From Dictyobacter kobayashii (GTDB taxonomy: Bacteria; Chloroflexota; Ktedonobacteria; Ktedonobacterales; Ktedonobacteraceae), in NCBI RefSeq assembly GCF_003967555.1, contig NZ_BIFS01000001.1, positions 3,968,001 through 4,032,000 of the forward strand: a stretch of DNA of 64,000 nucleotides, read 5' to 3'. Within the stretch, counting starts at the first letter, position 1, and the number at the start of each line of letters is the position of its first letter. The notes under the pieces were generated by a model. That model was not told the origin of the DNA, made no database searches, and saw nothing but the letters and a program-made list of their open reading frames with translations. The position numbers were made by a program, and so were the translations under genes. Below are positions 34,668-44,118 of this stretch, piece after piece.

Positions 34668-37089
34668 TAGTGTAAGGTCCTTTGATATCAGAAGGTGTGA
34701 GCGAAAGCGCAGATGGGGCACTTCCATATTGTGCCGTCCATTGGTTTAATAATTCGTCAACGACATCGCCATTTGGCGGTTGAGCCTGGTTCTGGATGTT
34801 AGTTGGAATATTAAAGTCGGCAGCGTGAGCTTTAAATGGATTATTGGCAATTGAATCCATAATTGAAATTGTGGGCGCTGTTGGCCGAAAACCACTGACC
34901 AGCGCATTACGCTGTTGCTGGTCAGAGAGCAGGAAATCTCTGAAAAGCTGAGCTGCTTTTTTCTCTTCTTCCGTCACCCAGCTAGCATTAAAGATGGCGA
35001 ATGGATTATCGCTCAAAATGTTTAAGTCCGGATAAATGGGTTGTAATACTTGCCAGCGGCTTTTAGCGGTTTGCTCATTTGTCAGGACCAGACTCTCATA
35101 AATGGGGATAATATCATAGGCAGCCGGCCCCCTGCTGATCACTTCATTAGTAAGGTATGTTCCGCTACTATGTCCGAATAGTTGGACTGCGCTTTCAAGA
35201 TCCTGAAAGTATTTTTGGAATTTACTATCTGTAATCTGGGCTTTTGTCAGGCCACGCTGAGTCTGGTAAAAGGAATATGCCATCAAGGTAATACTCAGCA
35301 AGCCACTATTTGACTCGGTGGGACGGGTTTGACCCAATTTGACCTGACCCCAAGCGGCCTGACCGCCGATCTCTGACCAGCTGCTTAGGAGCACCGCCTG
35401 ATGGATGCTTTGCCAATCGATGCGGCTATATTTTTTGCGTAGCAGATCGGCACGCTCTTGCCAGACAGCAAAGACGAGCGGGGTAAAGACCAACGATTTA
35501 GCAATGTAATCACCAGAGGTGTATGTCAGAATCTGCCCATGTTGCGTATTCCAGGCGGTATTGAGCTGATTAAGTTCCAGAAAACTGGCCGGGCTCCATG
35601 CTACGGGTTTGAGACTGCCTTTGAGAATCTGATCTGTCGCCTCAACCGACCCCTGAGATGTAGCCGCAATTTGAACGCTTTTATTCCCCACCTGCTGATT
35701 ACTGGCATTGAAATCGTTGATCGCTTTCTGCATCCAGCTCTCTTTTTCAGTGCTATAGACGAAGTTCACTGTCAGTGCATTGCCTGTGGGTCGAGGTGGA
35801 TTAATAATAGGACGTTGTTGTGAGAAGTAGAGGGCGCCCCCACCAATAACTATGGCACCGGCTGCGACCGCTCCACCAATAAGTAAGCTACGGCGTGAAA
35901 GACGAGGTTGAGCGGGTGAAGCTGTCTGTGGAATGGGCGGAGCCATAACCGAGGCCGCGGCCCCACCTGTGGGCGCAGCCAGTGTTTGCGGCGTTACAGG
36001 CGCACTAGAAGTTGCTGTGATGCCGGACAATGAATTACTGATAGGTAGCGCTGTCATATCGATCGGAGCCGCACCACTGGCAGCGATAGCCTGGGCCATT
36101 TCCCTGGCAGATTGGTAGCGATCTTTGGCATCGCTGGCCATAGCTTTTAATATGATCTCTTCAACGACCGGTGAAAGCGTTGGATTTAACTGGCGGGGTT
36201 TGACGAACAGTTGAGGATTGACCATGCGTGTAACAGCATCGGTTGGTAATTCATTGGTTAAAAGATCATAAAGAGTGGCTCCCAGAGCGTAGATATCAGA
36301 GCGAGTATCACTCTGTCCGCGCCCATGTTGTTCTATTGGAGCATAGCCCCGTGAACCTAGCAGAGTGGTATCGCGATTAGCCGTCTTTTTAAAGACGCGA
36401 GCAATTCCAAAGTCGATCAGCTTGATCTCGCCATCAGCCGTCACCATCACATTGGATGGTTTCATGTCGCGGAAGATAATTGGCTGCGGCCGTGTATGCA
36501 GGTAGTGCAGTACTGTACAGAGCTGTAACGCCCAACCCATCACCAGACTCTGATCCAATGGCCCTTTGGCATCACTTTGAATCTCTTCAAGTGTCTTCCC
36601 CTCAATGAACTCCATTACCAGGTAGACTTTCCCGGCTTCTTCAAAAAAATCACTGACATTGGGAAGGTTGGGATGTTTTAACTTGATCAGTAGCTCTGCC
36701 TCATTGCGAAAATCCTGGATGGCACTGGCCTTTTCCTGCGCGCTTAACTGACCATCGCTCATCTCTTTGATTGCGACACTATATTGTGTTTGAAAGTGTT
36801 CATCGGTTGCCTGATATACAGCTCCAAAGCCACCTTTGCCGATGAGTTTGACGATCCGATAACGACCTGCCAGCAGGTTCCCTCCCGTCAGTGCGCCGGT
36901 AACTCGGCGATTAGCGAGCATGGTAGGAGGTGATCCCTGGCCTGCAGCGATGGTAGGAGGTGATCCTTGCATGGTTGCTGCATTGCCATTAGCATCTAAA
37001 GAATAGCCACAGCGCGAACAGAATTCGTCATTAGATGTATTAACTGTGTCACAGTTACCACAAATGCGTATAGGAGGTGTATTATTCAT
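34651..37089 (-). CDS. receptor-like Ser/Thr kinase with zinc ribbon and extracytoplasmic SBP-like domain
   Basis: 812 aa. Zinc ribbon at residues 8-30 (CGNCDTVNTSNDEFCSRCG), a GSPPT-repeat linker, kinase domain ~75-340 (GKGGFGAVYQATDE, VAIKEM, IIFRDMKPSNVMV, DFGIARVFK, APIEQ), a Pro/Ala-rich linker, one transmembrane helix around 405-425 (LLIGGAVAAGAIVIGGGALYF), then ~380 residues similar in layout to periplasmic binding proteins (VNFVYSTEKESWMQKAINDFN, WSPASFLELNQLN). This suggests a ligand-sensing receptor kinase. The catalytic HRD motif is FRD. It overlaps the VWA lipoprotein gene by 17 nt. Confidence 0.92.
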   Translation of the reverse strand: MNNTPPIRICGNCDTVNTSNDEFCSRCGYSLDANGNAATMQGSPPTIAAGQGSPPTMLANRRVTGALTGGNLLAGRYRIVKLIGKGGFGAVYQATDEHFQTQYSVAIKEMSDGQLSAQEKASAIQDFRNEAELLIKLKHPNLPNVSDFFEEAGKVYLVMEFIEGKTLEEIQSDAKGPLDQSLVMGWALQLCTVLHYLHTRPQPIIFRDMKPSNVMVTADGEIKLIDFGIARVFKKTANRDTTLLGSRGYAPIEQHGRGQSDTRSDIYALGATLYDLLTNELPTDAVTRMVNPQLFVKPRQLNPTLSPVVEEIILKAMASDAKDRYQSAREMAQAIAASGAAPIDMTALPISNSLSGITATSSAPVTPQTLAAPTGGAAASVMAPPIPQTASPAQPRLSRRSLLIGGAVAAGAIVIGGGALYFSQQRPIINPPRPTGNALTVNFVYSTEKESWMQKAINDFNASNQQVGNKSVQIAATSQGSVEATDQILKGSLKPVAWSPASFLELNQLNTAWNTQHGQILTYTSGDYIAKSLVFTPLVFAVWQERADLLRKKYSRIDWQSIHQAVLLSSWSEIGGQAAWGQVKLGQTRPTESNSGLLSITLMAYSFYQTQRGLTKAQITDSKFQKYFQDLESAVQLFGHSSGTYLTNEVISRGPAAYDIIPIYESLVLTNEQTAKSRWQVLQPIYPDLNILSDNPFAIFNASWVTEEEKKAAQLFRDFLLSDQQQRNALVSGFRPTAPTISIMDSIANNPFKAHAADFNIPTNIQNQAQPPNGDVVDELLNQWTAQYGSAPSALSLTPSDIKGPYTNETRL

Positions 37090-37695
37090 TTGTTTTTACC
37101 GGCTTTTTCACATTATGAGCATATTACTTTATTAGTGTTGACCTTCTACTATCGCAAGTCAGAAATGCTCTATATACATTGTCGCTATGGCACATTATCG
37201 AATTATTAAATAAATGTTAAGTGCAGTTTAACATTTTCACGGCTAGAGAAGCGTAAAATTTAGTAGCTGCCCCTTGTTTCATCAAACAGGTATTAAGGAG
37301 AAGCGATGGTTCAAGTTTGCCCGGCCAGCGCATAATGAGGTGAAAATCAGGGCTAGTTGTTCGTTATTATATTGAGGATAGAATCATTAAAAGCGGAGGC
37401 GACAAAGGGAAAACGGATAGATAGAAGTTGGAAAGGTACATTTTGGTGGAGCGAGCTGTATATATTTGCTTAAATGCTTATCAGGATGGTAATATGGATT
37501 TTACTGATCTTGTATAGTTACCGATTGTTCTCACTTGCATTGATGCAGGTATGTTATCGGCCAGGTTCATCTAAGTCATTTATGCAGAGTGCTCTTTTCA
37601 GTCTATAAGGGTATCTTATTCTCAAACAGAAGTTGAGAGATCACTGCATGTAGCGATTGTTCCAGGTGAACAATCGGTAAAATAGGGGTGTGCAT
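37090..37695. other. 606-bp intergenic region with a 9-codon ORF and a hairpin
   Basis: Divergent promoter region between the kinase and the response regulator. It contains a short ORF at 37306-37335 (MVQVCPASA) with a perfect AAGGAG 5 nt upstream, possibly a remnant of a zinc-ribbon gene start. There is also a 9-bp inverted repeat CGATTGTTC/GAACAATCG at 37654-37676, 20 nt before the response regulator start, which could be an operator or leader hairpin. Nothing else was recognised. Confidence 0.4.
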
Positions 37696-38691
37696 ATGGT
37701 AACTACGCCCAAAGTGCTGATAATTGACGATAGTCCTACCCAGTGTTTGTACATGCAACAAGCTTTGCAAGGTGCTGGTTATCAAGTGTTAGTTGCCAAT
37801 GATGGACCGCAGGGATTGCGTATGATTGCGCAAGACCCTCCCCAATGTTTAGTACTGGATATCATTTTGCCTGGCATGAATGGTTTCGAAGTATGTCGCC
37901 ATCTACGCTCACAAGAAGCATTGCGCTCTCTCCCCATCATTATAATCAGCTCAAAGAACGCATCTTCTGATCGTTTCTGGGCTATGCGTCAAGGAGCGAA
38001 TTTCTATCTTGTCAAGCCATTCAAGGGCGAAGAACTGGTACAGGCAGTAATGAATGTCGTGCCAGAGGCTCCTCGCCAACCAAACACATCGATACGGCCA
38101 AATACTGGTAGCGTAACGGGTCCGCAGCGGCCTGTAAATCCCAATACGCCATTGCCAGCCTCCGGCTGGGGAGGAAAAGGCTCCCAGCAGCCCCTCAGAC
38201 CTCAGACGCCGCCACCAATGCAGGTCAATAACGTACAGGATACCGGCAATGTTCAAGAACGAGGTCCCCAAAACCCACAGTTTGCTTCTTTTCGATATAG
38301 CACGATGAGAGCAGCTGGTACGCCTAATCCATATCCTCAAGGCAACAATGTTCAAGTTCCAGGCCAGCAGCCACAGAGTCCATTAAGTGAGACAGGTCCT
38401 CAGCAGCCCATCAGGATGCATTCTATGCGTGGGTTACCCCTACTGATACCTCGCCGGGTTGAGGGCACTGATGGACCGCAGATTAGTAATCTGGAGCACC
38501 AGTCCGTTGCGGATTACCAGTTGCGTCAGCTCTACCAGGCTATTGATGGACAAAAAAATATCGAGGAACTCTCTGTCTCTGTCCAGATGAACAAAGAAGA
38601 AATAATCAGTGCTCTACGCATTCTTATTCTTCAACAACGTATTCTCCTTTATGAACCAGGTGGTCGCCTGGTAGATAGCTCCTTTCTATAA
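37696..38691 (+). CDS. response regulator with Pro/Gln-rich linker and C-terminal helical domain
   Basis: About 331 aa. An N-terminal CheY-like receiver (residues ~6-120) has the acidic pair IIDDSPT, phospho-acceptor LVLDIILPGMNGFE, the Ser/Thr IIIISSKN and lysine LVKPFKG. A long Pro/Gln/Asn-rich linker (~125-260) follows, then a C-terminal stretch DYQLRQLYQAIDGQKNIEELSVSVQMNKEEIISALRIL (segmentally) resembling the small helical output domain of PatA/DUF4388-type regulators. No DNA-binding domain is obvious. ATG 37696 with AGGGG 7 nt upstream; a GTG lies two codons earlier. Confidence 0.85.
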   Translation: MVTTPKVLIIDDSPTQCLYMQQALQGAGYQVLVANDGPQGLRMIAQDPPQCLVLDIILPGMNGFEVCRHLRSQEALRSLPIIIISSKNASSDRFWAMRQGANFYLVKPFKGEELVQAVMNVVPEAPRQPNTSIRPNTGSVTGPQRPVNPNTPLPASGWGGKGSQQPLRPQTPPPMQVNNVQDTGNVQERGPQNPQFASFRYSTMRAAGTPNPYPQGNNVQVPGQQPQSPLSETGPQQPIRMHSMRGLPLLIPRRVEGTDGPQISNLEHQSVADYQLRQLYQAIDGQKNIEELSVSVQMNKEEIISALRILILQQRILLYEPGGRLVDSSFL

Positions 38692-38724
38692 TCTATACCC
38701 TCCTTAAGGATATAACAGAATGTG

Positions 38725-39126
38725 TTTTACTCCCATCATTATGGGAAGCGTGCGGCTCTTGGGCGTGCGTGCGCTGACGCGCCCGCGCATATTTCCTTAA
38801 GTGGTGCAAAAAAGTGCGCCAGCGCACTTTTTTGCACCACTTAAGGAAATATGTTGGACGCCAGCTTTATGATGTGCTGTAGAAAATGTTAGATGCACAT
38901 TTTCTACAGCACATCATAAAACAAACATGAGTCTCAATGCGCGAAAGCTTATACTTTAATATCTTAAGTGGTACAAAGAGTGCACCCAGCGCACTCTTTG
39001 TACCACTTAAGATATTAAAGTACGTGCGCGTCAGCGCACGTACACATAGGAGCAACACGCCTCCGTGCAAACATATTTTTTATTACGTGGTGCAGACTTC
39101 TGCACCACGTAATAAAAAATATGTTT
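38725..39126. repeat. family B palindrome cluster with four long hairpins
   Basis: In order: boundary TCCCATCATTATGGGAA; cap GTGCGCTGACGCGCCCG; perfect palindromes with arms 38788-38818/38823-38853 (31 bp), 38866-38889/38897-38920 (24 bp); module CAATGCGCGAAAGCTTATA; arms 38952-38983/38991-39022 (32 bp); cap GCGCGTCAGCGCACG; and arms 39069-39094/39101-39126 (26 bp). Each palindrome has a different sequence. It fills the 38692-39272 gap between the response regulator and recQ. Confidence 0.9.
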
Positions 39127-39272
39127 GATGAAATTGACTTTTTGACATGATTTGATAAAATATGGCTCAGTGTGCGATACTATGATTTGCGCAGCGGCAT
39201 GCTAGCGTCTCTAAGACATCAGATAAATATGTGGTTGGGAGTGCGGAGAATTTATAAGTAGCAGGGAGTATA

Positions 39273-41480
39273 TTGAAATTGTTGCATGTTGAACAAGCCC
39301 TAAAACAGTATTTTGGATATGACTCATTTCGACCAGGACAAAAAGAGATTGTCGAAGCGGTTTTAGAGCAGCAAGATATGTTAGTGCTAATGCCGACTGG
39401 TGGAGGCAAATCTCTAACCTACCAGTTGCCAGCCCTTTTATTACCAGGATTGACCATTGTTGTATCCCCCCTGATTGCTTTAATGCAGGACCAGGTGAGC
39501 CGCTTACAGGCTAATGGTATTGAAGCGACATTTGTGAATAGCTCGTTGCCGTATGAAGAATGTGCCCGCCGCGAGCGAGCGGCGATCAATGGCAAGGTCA
39601 AATTGTTATATGTGGCTCCTGAACGCTTATTAAAGCCCAGTTTCCTGGCCTTACTTGAACATATCAATAAGACCAATGGTCTGGCCTTACTGGCTGTCGA
39701 TGAGGCCCATTGTGTCAGTGAGTGGGGTCATGATTTCCGGCCCGAGTATCGTCAAATTGGTACGCTGCGCGATCGTTTTCCGCAATTGCCTATATTGGCT
39801 CTTACCGCAACGGCCACTGAACGTGTACGGCAAGATATCCTGGACCAATTAAAGCTACGTCAGCCTACTGTCTATCTTGCCAGTTTTAACCGTCCCAACC
39901 TTTCTTACGAAGTACGCAGCAAGCATAAGGGATCATACGCGGAACTGGTACAGATCCTACGCCAGAAACCAGGCGAGTCGATCATCATCTATTGTTTGAG
40001 CCGCTCAGGAGTAGAAAAGCTGAGCACTGATTTAAATGACGATGGTATCCCTAATCTACCCTACCATGCTGGCCTATCTGCTAAGGTACGCTCAGAGCAT
40101 CAAGAGCGCTTTATCCGCGACGATGTACCTGTGCTGGTTGCCACAATTGCCTTTGGTATGGGTATCGCCAAGCCTGACGTACGGGCGGTCATCCACTACG
40201 ACCTACCTAAAAATCTAGAAGGCTATTATCAGGAGTCGGGTCGTGCTGGTCGTGATGGAGAACCGGCTGAATGTATCCTCTTTTTTAGCTACTCAGATCG
40301 CATGCGCACAGAATACTTTATTGCGCAGAAAGAAAATGAACAACAGCAGGCCATCGCACTAAAACAGTTGCAACAGGTAATAAAATACAGTGAGAGCTCC
40401 CAGTGCCGCCGCCGTCTCTTACTCGGCTATTTTAGCGAGGATTTTCTTGAAGAGAACTGCGGCAATTGTGATAACTGTGTGCAGCCGCTAGAGACAGAGG
40501 ACCGGACAGAGGATGCACGGAAATTTTTGACCTGTGTCTATCAGACGCGTGAGCGCTTTGGCTTCACTCATATAATTGATATCTTGCGTGGTGCAAATAC
40601 CCAGAAAATTCGTGATTATCGCCATAACCAACTTACAACCTACGGGTGTGGTAAACAATATAGCCGTGATGAATGGGGAACAATTGCCCATACACTATTG
40701 CAGCAAGGCTTTTTGACCGAACACCATGATGGTTATCCTACCTATCACTTAAATGCCAACGCGGTGAAATTGCTCAAAGGACAGGCCGAGTTCCGCCTCA
40801 AGGTAACAACGCGGCCGGCCCATGGCCAGGTCGCCACTGCTGCAGGTTCCACTACTAGCAATCCATTGAATGCTGACCAGATTGCACTGCTACAGAACCT
40901 GCGTACCCTGCGTAAACGCCTGGCCGACGAACGGGCTGTGGCGCCTTATGTAGTCTTTACTGATATCGCCCTACACGCAATGGTGCAGAGCCTACCAACC
41001 AGCCAGGCTGACTTCTTAAAGATTCCAGGTGTAGGCCAGCAAAAGCTAGCATCTTACTTTACCCCTTTCACTGAAGAGATCAAAGCCTATCTCCAGCAGC
41101 ATCCTGAAATGGTGCCGGTTCAGAAGCCCCCTGTTCAAAAGTCATCTGAACCAGCCAAATCCACCGCACGCTCGTCTTCAGCTCTACATATGCGTCGTAA
41201 CGCCGTTGGTTTGGCCCTACAAGGCTTTAACTTACGAGAGATCGCCCAGGCTTGTGACCGCCATCCCTCCACCGTTTTAGAATACCTGAGTGTAGCGCTA
41301 GAAGAAGGTGAACAGATCGACCTGACCAACCTGGTTGATGCTGGCCACTATAACGCCATCGTAGAAGCCCTACAAGAGATTGGCGATGACAAACTCAAAC
41401 CAATCAAAGAGCACCTCGGGACGACTACTCATACGACGAGATCCGCCTCGTCCGCTCACAACTTCGTGGCCATCACATAA
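39273..41480 (+). CDS. recQ: RecQ-family ATP-dependent DNA helicase (C-terminus frameshifted)
   Basis: 735 aa as read. Motif 0/I FRPGQKEIVEAVL and MPTGGGKSLTYQLPA; DEAH-type VDEAHCVSEWGHDFRPEY; motif III ALTATATERV; motifs V/VI ATIAFGMGIAKPDVR and QESGRAGRDG; the RQC zinc cysteines (CRRRLLLGYF...CGNCDNC); an HRDC domain (~540-615); and a C-terminal helix-turn-helix (LREIAQACDRHPSTVLEYL). The last ~24 residues look out of frame. Adding one G at 41418-41420 restores DDYSYDEIRLVRSQLR and a stop at about 41497. TTG start with GGGAG upstream. Unwinds DNA in repair and recombination. Confidence 0.92.
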   Translation: MKLLHVEQALKQYFGYDSFRPGQKEIVEAVLEQQDMLVLMPTGGGKSLTYQLPALLLPGLTIVVSPLIALMQDQVSRLQANGIEATFVNSSLPYEECARRERAAINGKVKLLYVAPERLLKPSFLALLEHINKTNGLALLAVDEAHCVSEWGHDFRPEYRQIGTLRDRFPQLPILALTATATERVRQDILDQLKLRQPTVYLASFNRPNLSYEVRSKHKGSYAELVQILRQKPGESIIIYCLSRSGVEKLSTDLNDDGIPNLPYHAGLSAKVRSEHQERFIRDDVPVLVATIAFGMGIAKPDVRAVIHYDLPKNLEGYYQESGRAGRDGEPAECILFFSYSDRMRTEYFIAQKENEQQQAIALKQLQQVIKYSESSQCRRRLLLGYFSEDFLEENCGNCDNCVQPLETEDRTEDARKFLTCVYQTRERFGFTHIIDILRGANTQKIRDYRHNQLTTYGCGKQYSRDEWGTIAHTLLQQGFLTEHHDGYPTYHLNANAVKLLKGQAEFRLKVTTRPAHGQVATAAGSTTSNPLNADQIALLQNLRTLRKRLADERAVAPYVVFTDIALHAMVQSLPTSQADFLKIPGVGQQKLASYFTPFTEEIKAYLQQHPEMVPVQKPPVQKSSEPAKSTARSSSALHMRRNAVGLALQGFNLREIAQACDRHPSTVLEYLSVALEEGEQIDLTNLVDAGHYNAIVEALQEIGDDKLKPIKEHLGTTTHTTRSASSAHNFVAIT

Positions 41481-41542
41481 AACTACCCATCGATTAACAC
41501 CCGAGAGCATTCGAAAATCCACGATCATATGGTACAAAAATC

Positions 41543-41636
41543 GTGCCCGATCTATTATTATATGGTGCACAAAGTGCGCAGCGCGCACTTTGTGCACCAT
41601 ATAATAATAGATCGGGCACGTCAGCGCACGCCCGCA
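41543..41636. repeat. family B palindrome with cap
   Basis: 37-nt perfect arms (41543-41579 and 41583-41619, loop AGC), the longest stem in the window, followed by the cap CACGTCAGCGCACGCCCGC. Located right after recQ. Confidence 0.9.
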
Positions 41637-41639
41637 AAA

Positions 41640-42075
41640 AAACTACGGCGGGAATCTTTCCTTGCTGAGCTTTTCCTCGAGAGGCCAGGGTAGGAAGCAT
41701 GACGGGTAAACACCAGCGGAACTCTGCTTGGGAAAATGGCTCCCGGCTCTCTATCCGCTTCTTCCATCCCGCGCTTGAAAAGAGGATGTCCCGCTTCTTT
41801 CAGAACGATACCTCACTGATGGAGGCAAGACCGGGAGAACAGCCTCATCGCTTCACGCGCTGCTGGCTTCTGCAGGTCTACATGGCCAGCGGAATGGTGG
41901 AAACGCGCACCGACACCCTCTCAATATGGGCACGCCTGCCTCTCGCCGGTTTCAGCGCTTCTCCAAACGCTGGTAGGGGAGAGGGCTAAAGGTCTCCTTT
42001 TCTTGCATTTTTCAAATTTTTATGGTATCACCATATTCAAGATCGTTCTAAAATTTTGTAGCGAAGGGCGTTTTT
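41640..42075. other. intergenic region, no convincing gene
   Basis: A 96-codon ORF at 41699-41989 has a poorly placed ribosome-binding site and low-complexity Arg/Trp/Ser composition, so I do not call it. The stretch may be decayed coding DNA (its base composition resembles the transposase remnant at 44.6 kb). The end is AT-rich and probably holds the promoter of the regulator at 42076. Confidence 0.35.
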
Positions 42076-42645
42076 ATGACGAGAGCTGACTTGATTCTCC
42101 ATCCGGTCAGGATGCGCGTGATTCTCGCTTTAAACAGCCGAACACTCACACCCAAACAACTTGCTGCTGAGTTGAAAGATGTGGCTCCGGCGACCCTCTA
42201 TCATCATCTCAACCTGCTCACCGATGCCGGGGTCACACAGGTCGTTGAAGAGCGTCTTGTCCGTGGCACCTTACGAGAAAAGGTCTATACGCTCGCAGAA
42301 GCCCCAGATCTCCTGAATCCTGATGAGATCGCTCATGCCTCGAAAGACGAGTTGCAGCAATGCTTTCTCACCTTTGTTTCGAAGATCATCGGTGACCATG
42401 CTCGTTACCTCGATCTCAAAGAAGGCAGCTATTATACAGATGCCGGATATCACCAGAACGTTGTCTACTTAAGCGATGAAGAGTTTGTCCAATTTAGTCA
42501 GGAGATCAACGCTGCCCTGTTGCCCTGGCTCAAACAAGAGCCTGCTCCTGGTCGCCGCCGACATCTGCTTACCACCATTCTTATTCCCGAACTGGAAAGT
42601 GAAAGGCCCGAAAACGATGAGAACCACCCCATCAGCATCTCTTGA
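42076..42645 (+). CDS. winged helix-turn-helix (ArsR-like) transcriptional regulator
   Basis: 189 aa. The N-terminal winged helix is clear: LILHPVRMRVILALNSRTLTPKQLAAELKDVAPATLYHHLNLLTDAGV (read in segments), as in HTH_20/ArsR-type regulators. The C-terminal ~110 residues form an acidic, probably dimerising or ligand-sensing region with no metal-binding cysteines. It is the first gene of a four-gene plus-strand cluster with CPBP and DUF5808 membrane proteins and likely controls them. Confidence 0.87.
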   Translation: MTRADLILHPVRMRVILALNSRTLTPKQLAAELKDVAPATLYHHLNLLTDAGVTQVVEERLVRGTLREKVYTLAEAPDLLNPDEIAHASKDELQQCFLTFVSKIIGDHARYLDLKEGSYYTDAGYHQNVVYLSDEEFVQFSQEINAALLPWLKQEPAPGRRRHLLTTILIPELESERPENDENHPISIS

Positions 42646-42667
42646 AAGACAGAAATGAGGCGACAGG

Positions 42668-43483
42668 ATGTTCAGTTTCTCCTGGTCTGAATATGCTCTT
42701 TTGTGCGGCGCAGCGTTGCTGGGCATCGTCTGCGTCACGCCCTACACACTAGAGCTGAGCCGTGATGCGCTCAAAAAGGCGCAAGAGCGGATGCACCGGC
42801 CCCTGTGGGTGCTCGCGCTTCTTCAGGGTGCGCAGAGCTTCGTCCTGATGGGAGCCGCGACCGGCCTGGGATTGCTCCTCGCGCATCATATCGGCCTGAG
42901 CGTGCCGTTGCTTGAGGGTCTGCTTGCAGGCAAGTCGGTGACGGCTCAGGCACAGGCGATCATCGTGCCAGCACTGATCTTGGGTGTAGCTCCCGCTGCG
43001 GTCCTACTGTTGTTGGAGATCACCGTATTCTGGCCACGCCTGCCGCAGGTCATGCGCACCACGTTTCCGATCCCCGCCCTGTGGAAACGCTTCCTGGCGT
43101 GCTTCTACGGCGGCATCGCTGAGGAGCTGCTGTGCCGCTTGTTCTTGCTCTCGCTCTTGGCCTGGCTCATCGGCCTGGCCTGGCATATGCCTGACGGCAA
43201 ACCAGCGCTGGGGGCATTGTGGCTCGCCAACATCCTGGCGGCGGTCATTTTTGGCCTGGGTCACCTGCCGACTACGGCCTCGTTGGTCAAGCTGACGCCC
43301 TTGTTGGTCGGGCGTGCCATTCTCCTCAACGGCGTCACTGGAGTCGCCTTCGGCTATCTCTTCTGGCAGTATGGCCTCGAAGCGGCGATGCTGGCCCACT
43401 TCACCGCTGATCTCGTGCTGCACATCATTGGAGATTCCATTGCGAAAGCAATACGTGCAGCGGAGGCAAGAGCGCAGGGATGA
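42668..43483 (+). CDS. CPBP-family intramembrane metalloprotease
   Basis: 271 aa with about eight hydrophobic segments. CPBP/Abi motifs are present: GGIAEELLCRLFLLSLLAW (glutamate pair and arginine), FGLGHLPTT and MLAHFTADLVLH (catalytic histidines). Family members are CAAX-type prenyl proteases or bacteriocin-immunity-like proteins. ATG lies 22 nt after the regulator stop, so co-transcribed. GC is higher than in flanking genes, suggesting a different origin for the cluster. Confidence 0.88.
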   Translation: MFSFSWSEYALLCGAALLGIVCVTPYTLELSRDALKKAQERMHRPLWVLALLQGAQSFVLMGAATGLGLLLAHHIGLSVPLLEGLLAGKSVTAQAQAIIVPALILGVAPAAVLLLLEITVFWPRLPQVMRTTFPIPALWKRFLACFYGGIAEELLCRLFLLSLLAWLIGLAWHMPDGKPALGALWLANILAAVIFGLGHLPTTASLVKLTPLLVGRAILLNGVTGVAFGYLFWQYGLEAAMLAHFTADLVLHIIGDSIAKAIRAAEARAQG

Positions 43484-43607
43484 GTGGGAGTTCCTCCGAA
43501 AATGTGTACCCGGCTTCGATATGGCGTAATGGAGGAAATGGTGAGGAGTCTCTGTGTTCAGAGATCCAAATGTTTGGTTTTTACTTGTTCTTGAAAGAGT
43601 TGCAGAG

Positions 43608-43994
43608 ATGAATATAGCTTGGCCCCTTTTCTTCCTCATCTGTGGGACGTTGTTTGCCATCATGCTCGTCCTGTTCTGGCATCCGAAGTTGTTGAGGACA
43701 CCCATGAGGACATCCTCTGATTGGGAACGCACCCATCCCGTTTTCCGCGATGATGATCGATACTGGTATGCAGGCTCCTTTTACAACAATCCCGACGATC
43801 CTGCTTTGTTTGTTCCCAAGCGTTTCGGTTTCGGGTGGACCTTGAATTTCGGCCACCCTCAGGCCAAACTGTTCCTGATCACGCTCCTGGGGCTGCTGTT
43901 ACTGCTGGGGGTGGCGCTGCCTCTGATGGTGGCTCTTTTCGGAGGTGGGAGCATGCACCCATCTGGCTGTCACACTTTTGGATGCCTGCCGTAG
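43608..43994 (+). CDS. DUF5808 membrane protein
   Basis: 128 aa. An N-terminal helix (WPLFFLICGTLFAIMLVLFW) is followed by the hallmark RYWYAGSFYNNPDDPALFVPKR and GFGWTLNFG, then a second helix near the C-terminus. This aromatic/Pro motif defines the DUF5808 family of small membrane proteins; function unknown. I took the ATG at 43608, which begins just before the first helix. It lies within the regulator-CPBP cluster. Confidence 0.8.
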   Translation: MNIAWPLFFLICGTLFAIMLVLFWHPKLLRTPMRTSSDWERTHPVFRDDDRYWYAGSFYNNPDDPALFVPKRFGFGWTLNFGHPQAKLFLITLLGLLLLLGVALPLMVALFGGGSMHPSGCHTFGCLP

Positions 43995-44118
43995 CACATC
44001 TTCAAGGAAAAAGCGAACACACCAATCGGTACATGATGGATGGAAGCCAGAATGATCTCACATCATTTTGCCTAGGATTTCTCTCGTTGCGCATCCCGTA
44101 GAAAGAAGGAAACAAAAG

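Noticed and set aside
38867..39128. ORFs on both strands in the palindrome cluster
   Set aside because: They arise from the inverted repeats themselves and have mirrored, repeat-derived sequence.
41699..41989. 96-codon ORF after recQ
   Set aside because: The ribosome-binding site is too close to the ATG, the composition is odd and no domain is visible; more likely decayed or non-coding.
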